From Macropodus opercularis (lineage: Eukaryota > Chordata > Actinopteri > Anabantiformes > Osphronemidae): a DNA stretch of 64,000 bases. The notes under the pieces were generated by a model. It was given only the letters and a program-made list of their open reading frames with translations, was not told the DNA's origin and did no database searches. The first letter of the stretch is position 1. The number at the start of each line of letters is the position of its first letter. The translations under genes were made by a program, and so were the position numbers. Below are positions 1 through 11,200 of the stretch, in pieces. Where the stretch lies: the NCBI GenBank assembly GCA_030770545.1, contig CM061097.1, positions 4,712,501 through 4,776,500 of the forward strand, in the 5' to 3' direction.

Positions 1-158
1 TAATGGCTGAGATGGAAAGACAAAGGCAGATGTGATGACGTGTGTGTTGCATCTTCAGGTTTGAACAAAGACTGGATTAGGCCCATTGCACTTGCTCAGG
101 TGAGAGTATAGCCTGTGCAGATGATGCACAAACTGTAATCCTGCGGCGCAGAACAATA

Positions 159-218
159 TTAGATTATCTTTACCACAGGGAAGTACTTGTGAGCTGAGAA
201 ATCGAACTCTGGAAGCAC
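159..218 (-). CDS. naa35: naa35 terminal coding exon and stop
   Basis: After a CTCTAG acceptor at 219-220 the exon reads [19 protein letters not shown], then TAA at 161-159. Human Naa35 ends [10 protein letters not shown], so the C-terminus is conserved and complete. The 3' UTR continues to position 1 and beyond; no AATAAA on this strand is visible in the remaining 158 bases. Confidence 0.93.
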   Translation of the reverse strand: MLPEFDFSAHKYFPVVKII

Positions 219-3200
219 CTAGAGATAAAGAAACAACAGTCACCATACCTGGAGATATACTTTTCACATATAAGCCATTTTGAAAATGTAATTATTAGTG
301 TTCGTGATAATCTGAGCAATGTGTGTTGGTGTTACCTTCGTCTCTTTCTTGTGTCCTCCAGCCAGGAGCTTCATAACTACTATGTTGGGTTTGGCTACCT
401 TTAGGATACGGTTCACCTGGTGTCAATCATAAATAACTGGTTAACGATGGCCACCAGCAATGGCAAAGGAAAAACCAGTACAAGCAACCTATTTTGTCAA
501 GAGTTTTGCAGTGCGGCAGGAAAATATGGTGAACCCATGATATTTCTTTTTAACTACTCCAGAGTAATATTTCAGTTCACGTGCTGCACACAAGCACCAA
601 AGTGTCACCTGTAAAACCATGCAATCATTAGATAATATTTGTATTACCTCAGGGTCTGGGCTGGGCACATTTTCAAGAATCAGCTTGGCCTGTTGAAAAT
701 GTTTGCTGGCTGCCAAATAGAGGTCAGCAGAGCATGGTGGAGGGTTATATTTCTTTAGATCAGACATCTCCTAGAGTGGTCAAGACAAGAAATGTCGTAA
801 GAATACAAAAACAAAGGCAAATGAAACATGGGGAATAGAAGAGGAAAAATGCAGAGTCAACAAGTTGAAATGCATCCACTTAGACAACAACTAACAGTAC
901 CTTGAACTGGATGTAGTGTACTGGTGGGGGAGTGACCACGCTGTTGAAGGGAGCAAAGCGGTGCTCATAGCGAACCTGCTCGCTGTCCAGCTCGAACTGA
1001 GGCTTACGCACTTTACCATCCATATCTAAAGCTACCATAGTCTGAAGAAAGAAAGGAAGAGAAAGGCATTAGATGAAGAGGGGTCACTGAGCTTCTGTAT
1101 TTACTGATGTCTGTTCTACCTTGTACATGCCAGCGCACATGTTCTGGTATGCCTGACTCATGGTAATCTCCTTGCTGAGAGGACGCACTGCCGAGTAATC
1201 AGAAACAGAATATCAGCATCTGCTCTTACATCTACAAAAAGATTACAACTTCCACATAGAAAGGCAGCTTTCGTTAGCAGACATAGGGTAGTGTTCTACA
1301 CAGACAAGACGTGCCTTTCTTCTTCTTCTTGGTCTTTTTACTGCTGCGTCCTTTCAGCTGCTCCTCCAGAATCCGCTCCTCTGCCATCTGAGAGGAGTCG
1401 GCTCTGCTCAGCGTGGACATCAGCCACGCATAAAGGAACTCTGACAGGTACCTACAGTCAACAAACGCATGTTAAAATGCACCTGCGCATGCTGTGGACA
1501 GATCTATATTTGTGTGCATTATTGTAACCAGCAACACAAAACGTCTGCCTTTACCAGTAGATGTAATAATATTCATGCATGCTGTAAAGCTCCAGTTCAA
1601 AGCCACTCAGCAGGTATTGGATCATAATCCTCAGGTTATGGTAGAGAATCCATGTGCCAAGACAGGCTAAATGCTGTCGCTGAGGCTCAAGTTTCATCAG
1701 CAGGCTATGCAGTGCTGCATCCACCTTCTCTGCCTGACAAAAAAACAGACACACACGCACCAAAGACGCAGATGAAGTCTATTAGAAAATGCCACTAGTC
1801 TGAAAATGCAAAAACAGTTGTGTTGTGCAGTGCACCTCATCTTGCAGTGTGGCAAACTCTTCAAGGATGTGGCCCAGTTTGTCTCTCTGCCGAGCTCGGT
1901 TGTGTCCGTGGATCTGAATTAAACTGCAGAATGGCTAGAAAGACAACATACAAGATGCAGAGTGTTACACATATTGTAGTGTTGTGAACAAATATTTAAA
2001 AAAAATACCACTGCAGCAAAACAGTCAAACCTCTCTTATGTCATTTTAACATCTCACAATACGGTTCCCCATTAAATCTCTTTAGATTCAAACTTCACCT
2101 TCTACTTAACTTAAGCTTTGTTGAAATTAATCAACATATTTTTAGGTGTTCGATAACAGCAAATGTACAGACACAGCAAGGGTTAACCTACCCTGGAGCA
2201 GTGTGTAACAAAGGAGTCAATGTAGTCCTTGGCCTGGTGGTTGTTGAACAAACAACACCTGCACACAGACAGATGCAGACACAGAAACACAACAAGGTCA
2301 AGACACAACAAATCAATTCAAACAAACAACGCAGGCTGATTAGATAAGTCACTAACGTCATTAATATCAAATGATTCAAATGTTATTATCCAATAACAGA
2401 CTTACTTATATGAGAGGACAGGTGGACTGACAAAGTATCTGAGTGCATCTTTAATCATGTCCTGCATCAGATGGGTGCCAAACACCTTCTTATTATCTAT
2501 TAGGAAAGTTGTCTGAAATTACAAGAAACAATCACTTCAGTGACAAACGATGTTTTGCAGTGTTAACTGTGTCCTGGCAAGATCTGAAACAACAACAGAA
2601 ACATACTCTACATCTTACACTAAGGTGAATGAAAGGTCAATCCTCAGATACCTGTCAGAATGAACACAACTCACTTGAAGTAGGGATCTGGAGAGCACAC
2701 AGGGCGACTGCTCACTGAACTCACAAAAGAAATCCTGGCAAAACAACAAACACAATATTCAAGACAATATAAGTGCATCTTTTTCTTTGAAATTCTCAAA
2801 GTTGTGTGTGCCTTCTGTGTTTACCAGTATGCCATGCAAGTTGGTGGTGTTGATAACGTCACAGACAGTCTTGATGCGTTCTATGAGCTTGCTGAAGTAT
2901 GCCACCATGTCCTCTCTTTTAATGATCTTGGCATATCGAGGAAAGGTAGGTGGCAGCAGTCTCTGGTTGACCAGGGGCTCAAAACCCATCATGATGGGGT
3001 GGTCTGATGAAAAATGTGTCACTACTTATTCTGACCATTTACGAAAAGAGTTTGTGTGTGAATATGTTGAATCTATAATCTCATGCCAAGTCAAACAATG
3101 TAGCTGATGCGATGGGTAAAATGTATTTTTGAGTTGCTGTACCTCCTTTAGTGGTGTCATTCTGTGACTGGATGCCATGCTGAATACTGGAGTGAATGGC

Positions 3201-5759
3201 TGATAAGAGGTCAGCTGCCTGAGCAACAAGCTTCTGGGCCTCACCCACTGAGCTGGTCTGATAAAAACACAAACAAACACTACTATTATCCTCGTACCTG
3301 GGCAGCATTAGACAGGAACAAAAAAAAAAAAAAAATTATAATAATCAATGTCAGTCATTACCATTATCTGCATTTTGTATCTTTATTACCTCTTTTTTGG
3401 TAAAGGCAATCAGTGCAGTCAGTAGAAGGCGTGTGAACTTGACTCTATTAAAAAGTGCCAAGCACTGCTGATGCTGGAAAGAAAAAGAAAAAAAAAAATT
3501 ACCTTTAACATTTAACCTGCTTAAAAATACAAGACTAACTATGCATACATTGTCTTAACCGGTCTGCACAAGAGACACAATTACAAAGAGCTGAATTTCT
3601 GAAATACAATTCCATTTAGGGTCATTTATTATTCCAACTAACATCTGGAAATCCTATGGTGAACTGTAAAGGTTATCTCTGTCCCAGAGCCTCAGACTGG
3701 AAACAAATTATAACAGACCGAGACAGGGCGGGAGGTTTATGGCCTTGTTTGTGCTTTAAGTGTGGAGACACAACTAAAACTGGTGGCACAATATGATTTG
3801 CAACTTGTATTTACATGTCTTTCATGGTGAATATGCAACCGTATACTTTCAGATGGTTTAGAGCTGCACCAATATGTAGATCACATATCACATCTGAAAC
3901 AAGAAACAAAGAGAACTGATCTGACTTACTTCCAGCTCAACCTCTGGGTCTCGCTGCTCACCCTGTCGACTGCGCGTGCTCTTAACCTTCCTCTGTAACT
4001 CATCCTCCACATCTTTTAGCATGCCTAAGAGAATGAACGATCAAGAGCTGAATTAGTGGATTATTTGTGTTCCTGTGAAACATTAAGTATGCTGAAAAAT
4101 GAAGTATCACACTAAATGCTTTTACCTGTCACCCGCAGGTCTGTGACATTATTGGCCATCTTGAAGCCATAAGTCATGGCCTGGAAATCTTCCTATAGAA
4201 AAATATGAAGAATTTTTTGATGAATAGACATTGAGTAATTACTGTCTTGGTGTTGCATCTGTGGAATCTATGAGGCAATACTTTCAAATCATGAAAACAA
4301 TACTAAAATATAGTTAAAACCCCAAACTTAAAAAAAAACATTACTGAAAAAAAGACTGAAAACTAAATTTAAATTTGGCCCAAAATGTAGCAGAGAGGGT
4401 TACAAAAACTTACAGTGGCACTGACAGATTATAGAAACCTAGTTACCTCCTCAAACACAGCTGCTTTGTTGACCTTCTCACGGGCAATGTCACACACTTT
4501 CAGGATGCCCAGAGCAAAGGCTTTGAGGGCTGGCTCCTCAATCAGGTCAGGGTTGTGAACATACAGACAAGTGAACACAGTCTGTGCGAGAGAGTGGCCT
4601 TCTAGCCACGTGATCTATATATAAATAGGTAAAAATAGACACATATAGATATACCAGCACATGCATGTGAAAACTTGGCTTAACACAGAGATGCTTATCC
4701 AAAATGAATTGTCTTAAATAGCAATTCCTAGATAATGTCCTCTCTTTTGCCAACATTTATGTGTATACATGTAAACATATGTTTATACATTTTCTCGTTT
4801 TTGTTCATTTAAAACTGAACTTTTAGAACTGTATACAACACAAAACACACAGCTTGATGTTTACAGTCTGACATGGAGCTTCCTTGTATGAGAAAGTCAA
4901 ACTCACCAAACAGCAGAAACATGTGTCGATGATTCCAATGAGTTCAGGAAGACTAAGATCTTTCACCTTGATGGCACCTTCCTATAATGAAAATAGGTCA
5001 TAGTTGCTTTTGGTATTGATGCGAAACCAGAAGAAAACACACACAATTATTTCTATTTATTATTTGTGTTGCACCCCACCTTGATAGCTTGTTCAAAGTT
5101 CAGCACTTTCCTGTTGACCTGGTTTCCAATCATTCCTGCATCCATCTTGGGATCCATCATTTCTATGGCTGACATAGCTTCAAACAGACCAAACCTGCCA
5201 TAACAGTTTAGACTCTTTTTACGAACTAAAAAAATCTCAGAGCAATACCAGGGCTGACATTTCTGAATTAACACAGTAGCTAATGCTAACTAGTGTCTTC
5301 TACTGTGTTTAAACTAAGTTCAAATGCTTTGTGCTTTACTGCAATTCATTTATAGTCTCTGAAATAATAGTCACATTTTGTGACATGGGAACTCTCAACG
5401 AAATTGGTGCTAATCAATTATATTAATAATATTAATATTTTAGAAAGTAAGCACATAGATCAATGGCTTTCGTGTAATTTTTAGTGTATGCAACAAACAT
5501 TTGTTAATACTTACAGTTTGTCATGAAGCAACTCCCCAAGGTTCAATTCTGCGAATAAATATTAAAAAGTGAAGAGAAACACATCAGTATTTTTTATAAA
5601 TAAACACCAACTATATGACCCACTAGCGGTGCCTTTACCTTTGCAGGCGCTCTTAAACTCATGTGTAATGTCGACCCAGTTGGCACTGTTCTTCACTTTT
5701 TCCGGTATACCCAGCCCCCAGCCAGCATCATCATCCTCAACGGCTGACTTCATAACCAT
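159..5759 (-). CDS. naa35: naa35: NatC N-terminal acetyltransferase auxiliary subunit (complete CDS, 21 coding exons)
   Basis: Naa35 (Mak10/EGAP) is the large scaffold of NatC, which with catalytic Naa30 and Naa38 acetylates N-termini such as Met-Leu, Met-Ile and Met-Phe cotranslationally in the cytosol. Coding exons in transcript order: 5759-5639, 5548-5515, 5194-5080, 4981-4907, 4614-4447, 4192-4126, 4024-3930, 3473-3390, 3257-3143, 3003-2825, 2734-2675, 2512-2406, 2258-2192, 1934-1836, 1733-1555, 1451-1315, 1187-1120, 1041-901, 770-648, 416-336, 218-159. They total 2175 nt, predicting 724 aa against 725 in human. Recognisable segments include [49 protein letters not shown] and the C-terminal [14 protein letters not shown]. 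Introns are GT-AG except the one after 1315, which uses GC. The gene is head-to-head with agtpbp1. Identification rests on remembered human sequence, but length, phase and continuous similarity make it very secure. Confidence 0.97.
1315..1451 (-). CDS. naa35: naa35 exon with lysine-rich stretch and GC donor
   Basis: Encodes [20 protein letters not shown], then an acidic-basic segment ending in a run of lysines (KKTKKKKK), as in human Naa35, where this is a charged loop. The exon must end at 1315 for the next exon (1187-1120, starting in [14 protein letters not shown]) to continue in frame. The intron then begins GCACGT rather than GT. The only in-frame GT alternative, nine bases further on (GTCTGT), is a poor donor and would insert three residues. 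Confidence 0.85.
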
Positions 5760-5767
5760 GGTGACTA
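5639..5767 (-). CDS. naa35: naa35 first coding exon (start codon 5757-5759)
   Basis: A 3' splice site ending at 5768 is followed by eight untranslated bases and ATG at 5759-5757, then [14 protein letters not shown], which aligns with the human start MVMKASVDDDDSGW. A second in-frame ATG two codons downstream is also possible, but the first matches the family. The donor GT lies at 5638-5637. The 5' UTR is therefore split, with an untranslated exon upstream (see 6521). Confidence 0.93.
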
Positions 5768-6347
5768 CTAAAGACAAATATAACTCATAAGCTATTAAAA
5801 CTAACTTGGTCTGATTGTGAAACACATCATGTGATGAGATCAGGGGGCACTGACTATAATCAGAAGAAAAGATAAGTATTGTAGGACTAAAATGCACATT
5901 CACTATGTTTCTCACATTCTACAGTTTTACTTAAAAAATCCACTTACTGCGTTATTGAGCTTTAAATACAGTAAGTGTAGGGTTTACTTCGGGACGTATG
6001 GACAGCCATGGGTGTTCCAGTATGAAGTGAAAACATTTACATCACAAAGTTGTAGCATAACGCCGATAGACAGTACAAGTGGTATATGCGCAGCAAATTC
6101 AGGCATTAACTATGCGTGAAACACGAACACGTAGAAATCGATGTTACTTAATCATATGCAATTAAAACAAATACAAATTCATTCAAAAGACGTGAACGCA
6201 TCTGCTCCAGAGTGGCCCTGACGGTCGTCAACACCGTTAACGTGTTAATAAAGTGAACACGACATACATCGTGCAGCTCAGGTAACTTCACAGAAAGCAT
6301 GAGAATCAAAGACATGGGACACATAACAAATATTAGCCGATACGGTA

Positions 6348-6393
6348 GCTACCATTAGCTTGTAATACCGTGTGCTAACAAGCTAATGGTGGC
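6348..6393. repeat. Near-perfect inverted repeat (16-bp arms, 14-bp spacer)
   Basis: ACCATTAGCTTGT at 6351-6363 is exactly complementary in reverse to ACAAGCTAATGGT at 6378-6390. The pairing extends outward by three more positions, one of them a T-G wobble. It lies in the first naa35 intron close to the divergent promoter. Confidence 0.85.
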
Positions 6394-6520
6394 AATATGA
6401 TATTTTCATGAGGACAGGCTAAATAATTTTAATATAACATTTAATAACAACAACATAACAAAACACGAAGCGACAGCACTAAAAGCCGCATCTTCACAAA
6501 TGTAATCAATTAGTACGTAC

Positions 6521-6590
6521 CTCAATATTCTGTATTAACCATGTAGCTACAAGAAGACTGACGCATACGATCAACGTCATACTCCACTGG
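6521..6590 (-). other. naa35: naa35 untranslated first exon (approximate 5' end)
   Basis: On the minus strand a good donor (GAG|GTACGT) occurs at 6521/6520, upstream of the coding exon whose acceptor lies eight bases before the ATG. The sequence between this donor and the ZNF143-like element at 6591-6608 is the likely noncoding exon 1. The 3' boundary is supported by the splice site. The transcription start is inferred. Confidence 0.5.
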
Positions 6591-6608
6591 CAAGCTGGGA
6601 AATGTAGT
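6591..6608 (-). promoter_or_regulatory. ZNF143/STAF-type promoter element
   Basis: The minus strand reads ACTACATTTCCCAGCTTG, close to the ACTACAATTCCCAGMATGC class of motif bound by ZNF143 and common in housekeeping and divergent promoters. It sits just upstream of the inferred naa35 exon 1, on the side facing agtpbp1. Binding is inferred from motif similarity only. Confidence 0.65.
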
Positions 6609-8180
6609 CTTTACGTGTCAACAACGCATAGCTTTAACTCGGACCAGCGTAGTCGTAAAACAGCGTTCCAGTCATTTTTCGGTGGCCGTTATGATGTACT
6701 TGGCTAATTCGTGGGTTTTCTAAGCACATATAATCACGCCGTGACACGTACTCTCGCGTTGTTTAGTGACAGCCCCCTGACAGTTGGAGCTGGTCTCGTC
6801 ACAACATCATCAGGGCGTTTCAGCCAGCGCTCAGACGCACAGTAGCAGCCCCCCTTATCTTGGAACTGGTCCACCCTGAATGGGACAGCACTTTCTTTCC
6901 ATTCAGGTCTGTACAACACTCCATGTTAGCTTCAGACATCGCCTGTGTGATCTTTATGTAGCGTTTTTGTTAGCATATCCCACCGTTAGCTAGCCCTTCG
7001 GCGCAGACAGTCGGGCGTTAATGAGTGACTAGTCCAGCAGGTGCAACGGCCAACAACCTCAGCTAGGTTAGGTTATCTAGCATGTTAGCATATTGTAAAA
7101 CAGTACCGCCTAGCTAATTATTTTGCTAACAACAGCCTAGTGATGATACTTGGGGTGGACTTAACACAGTGCCTTGTTATCCCTACATACATTTTGGACA
7201 CACGCAGCAGCCACAACAGTTTAAGGGCGACTGGCAACCAGCTACCATCTTACCATCTGTTATGTTACACGTTAATCTAGCTTCTGCAACATGTCATTTT
7301 AATAGCTTCCGTGAAGAAAGCCTGAAAACCCCATTTGTCCTTTTATGGCCTGACCTCTTAATTCTCTGCTCCTCCTCAGCTCATATTCACTAAAGCGCGA
7401 CCAAAGGTGGTGAAGCCATCTGGTTGAAGCTTTCTAGTAACTACGGGTGATGGACATTTGCAGTTTGATCTAGTTGTTTTGTTGTGAGGCATTTTACTGT
7501 TGTGTTATTATAATCAGGTTCTTTTAAAGAACATTGTACCTTTGTTATAAAATGTCATAAAAGAACAGCTGTGTTTTATTCTATCTGGCAGTGGTGATAT
7601 TGTGTTTTTTTTATGTCCCATCTCAACCCATAAAGCTTGTGCAGTCACTTTCTGACCTAATCTCAATGTCTTTGGGAACTGTGAAAATGCAATACATTAA
7701 ACCATTACTGTAATTAGTTTATTGCTGAATTATGTAGCTAGATAGATTTTTGTATTAAGTTTTGAACCACCGTTATGTAATATAATATAGCTGTATGCCA
7801 GTAATGCTTTTTTTCATACCTTGTGTTCAAATTACACGCAGTCTCCTTTGTTTTGTGACACCTGAGATGTGGAGCATGCTGTGAAGTCGCTCTTGTTTTG
7901 TGTGAAATCAGTCAAGAGTTGCAGTGTGTCTGATTGTAATTGAGGAATTGTGTCCTGGTACAGTCATGGTAAGCCTGCACTCTCTGATAGACGGGTAGTT
8001 TGGAGAGGCCACTACACGTTGTTATGTGCTTATTACATAAGGACGGAGCCTGTGGCTCTGGTTACAGCCGAGATCACAACAAAGGCAATTCATTGGTGCA
8101 TAAGGATTATTATAACCAGTATTTAAAGGGGACACAATTTTGCTCCTTCTTTATTCAAAAAATGTTTTTCTCTTTTGCAG

Positions 8181-8239
8181 ATGACATGAAATGCTGATTT
8201 TGCAAAAATGAACAAACCTAAAATGGCCACAGAGAAAGG
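8181..8239 (+). CDS. agtpbp1: agtpbp1 first coding exon (start codon 8208)
   Basis: The acceptor TCTTTTGCAG ends at 8180. After 27 untranslated bases ATG at 8208 begins [11 protein letters not shown], comparable in length to the human MSKLKVIPEKS start. The donor GT is at 8240-8241. An in-frame ATG at codon 6 is an alternative start but does not match the family. The next exon (9216) continues with [17 protein letters not shown]. Confidence 0.88.
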
Positions 8240-11200
8240 GTGAGTTATCTTACTAGTCCAAGTCTACTACATGCAGTTTCTTGCATTCACAAACATGTTT
8301 GCAGGTTTTAATTTTTGTGGTAGTGATCTTCCTTGTCTGTTCACGTATTCCTTATCTTGTCTTGTCTTATAAGCTTATCTTTACCCTTGCTGAGGTGATT
8401 CTGCTGTTTTGTTTTGTTTTTTTAAATAATTTGATGTATAGTATGTTTCTAGGAACAAAGTTGAGTATGTATATGAGAGGGGGGTGTTATTGCTGCAGAG
8501 CAAGGTATGTAGACGGTAAATGACCCAGCTAGTATTTTTCACAACAAAAAATAACAAAACCATTAATCCAATGCAATATACTTGTAATAAGCATTCATGT
8601 ATTTAGTGTAAGTAGGAAATGTATACCTTCTTCATTTTCTGGTGGTCTGTATTGTGTTTGTTTCGGAAACGTCTCTCTCAGCATGTTTCATTTTAACTGT
8701 CCTTGCTTTGCTTTTTTCATTATATATTTTTTCGTCTCTCTCTCTCTCTGTCTTTATAAGGACATATGAGAAACTTTGCTCCACTGGCTACAATCAGAGT
8801 TTTGACTCTCTCTCCTATATTTGCTGTTGCTGTACCAACAACTGACCTCTCACCTCGTGTTTCCAGCTGAGCTCCACTGAACTCAGATTATAAAAGGGTC
8901 AATTTTCCAGAAATAGTGAAGCACTGTGAGACTGCTTTGACTATTTCTTCACTTCACTGTTGATTGTGAAATCAACAGCCAGCGTATTAAAATAAACGGG
9001 ACAAAGGCTGTATTTAAACATTTTGATTTAGCACTCAGTTCCAAAAAGCAATATTTTGGCTAAGACATCTTGGAGTCACTGTGGGTAGACAAAGCTTTTC
9101 CACATATGTGGGGTTTTTTGCATGCCCACCTGAACCTAAATTTACAAAGGTTGCAGGAGTTGTATTTTAGGTCTTCCTTAATATCAAAAACGTGTGCATA
9201 CATATTTGTTTCCAGCGTTCCCAGTAACTCTAGGGTCCTAATGCTTCTGGCCCAACTGGAGAGGATGAATGGAGAGGCCATGGTGAGGGACTCAGAAACG
9301 GCGCGGCAGGTCACTGCAAAGATACTTCATCTCATTCAGACACAAGGTAACACACGCGCGCACACACACACGCAGCATACAAAAGTGTGACCTAACACCC
9401 AACAATACACTTTTAAACAAAACCTGGTCAGAGCAACAATGGTGTCAGGTTGATATTGGCTAATCTACTACATAGGTGCAGTAGGCTGCATGATGGCGAA
9501 AAAGAACTTCACCCATTATTACACTTCTACTGCTTCTATCCTCACGCAAAGGTTGAGTTCACATAGTTCTATTTCCACATCACTAGTTGCCAGAATTCAC
9601 CAGAATTACCTGTTCTCCTAACCCCTGCTGTTGCTGTCTCATGTAACATCACTAAATTCAGCGTGTCTGACCCTATTCAGGTTCCTCTGCATCATTTTTT
9701 GCCTTTCTGTATGCAGAACACTCGCTAACCTCTGAAAAGTTACCTTTTTTTCATCAGTTTAAAAATAGCTTCATGAAAAACCTCAGTCAGCTTGAGTTGA
9801 TTAATTAAACACTTGTTTAGTCCAGCAGCAGAAATTGAGACAGATTTGTGAGAAAATGTGAAACATTCTCACCAACTTCAAATGTGAGGAGTTGTTGAGT
9901 TACATGCATTTCAATGTATGGTATGTATCATGGACCAGTCATACAATTGGTATCATACTGTTGGACTCTTGGAAGCTATGATGAATAATTTTGCTAAATG
10001 CAAAGTTATTCAGTGATCTATGTTTGTTTATTTTTTTCAATTTAGTTTTTCATTCTGACCAAAGAAAAAACATGTGGATGTCACCCATACAGTACATATA
10101 TTTTTTTATAGAGTAGTGTGTAGTAAAATCTTTAGTTGGTGTAATCTCATGACTCAAGTCTTTCTGTAACGACTTTTATTGAGTCGTTAAATAGAATTTT
10201 AGACCGCTGCCATACTTTAGGCCTGCTGCTCACTCTTGAATTTCATTGTCCCTTTTCCTATAATTACTTGCTTCCTCCCTTCTCAGTTACTCTCAGTAAC
10301 TCATCATGGCTGGTGAGCACATGTGAAAGGCAGCTGTCTGTGACCATGATATATCAGCTGCTCCTTACATCCACTGCTTGGCTGTCAACCTGCCTGCAGG
10401 CTGGTGCATGAGTGCACTGGGGTTAGGGGGTCGTGGGGGCTCCATGACCCAGTTCACAGTAACTGTACACCCCATGACAGGCTTTGCTGTTCTTTTGTAT
10501 CATGTTCATAGTCAATAGGATAATAAGAAAATCAACAGTGGCGAGTGATGGGGCCATAAATGCAATTTATGTACAGTATACCTATGATGTGGATGATGAA
10601 AGTAAAACAGTCACTTCACACTGTTTTAGTGGCGAGTGAAGTACATTTTATAGGCAGTAGTTTCATTCTTTCTTATTAGTCACCCTCTGCCAGGATACAG
10701 CAGAGTACCTCTTTCTAATGTGGAGAAAAATGAGAAGAAAGGGTGTAGCAAACAAAGAGGAGAGAATGTTAGTCGAACTATACAGTTGTTATGTGCAGAA
10801 GTAGTTGATGGTGTCATTTTTAGTATTCTTGTAGCATGCAAGGGGAGGGGCTGAGGTCTAGGTTTAGAATGTCCTGTCCCTTTACTAGTGTAAGTTTTCA
10901 GCAGTGTAAGAGAATTGTTCAGATGAACACAGTAGTGGTACAGTAATATAGACATTGCCATTACCATTTGCCCTTCTCGCGGCCAGACACAAGGAACCTT
11001 TATAACTCTAGAGGTAGTACATCTAAAATCATTTTGTGCTTTGGTGTAAAATGGAGTACTGCAGCTCCAGCAGACACCGTCAGTCGGTTGTCTCTCGGGA
11101 ACCTCCAGGTAGGTAGAAATCACATTAATTGTTGTCTTTGATTTGTAATTGATGTGTTTTAACATCCAACTACAATAATGTACATTATACATAAACTATT

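Larger units (their letters stand above)
6480..7150. promoter_or_regulatory. Divergent naa35/agtpbp1 promoter region
   Basis: The two genes point away from each other across this stretch, which contains more CpG dinucleotides than the neighbouring introns (for example around 6640-6700 and 6820-7050). There is no obvious TATA box. It has the ZNF143-like element at 6591-6608 and repeated GTTAGC/GCTAAC words at 6920-7130. The agtpbp1 noncoding first exon(s) should lie here or a little downstream, but I could not fix their splice sites. Confidence 0.6.

Noticed and set aside
10680..11192. 170-codon open frame on the minus strand
   Set aside because: It lies in an agtpbp1 intron with no recognisable motif, no matching splice or promoter context and low-complexity stretches. 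I treat it as chance.
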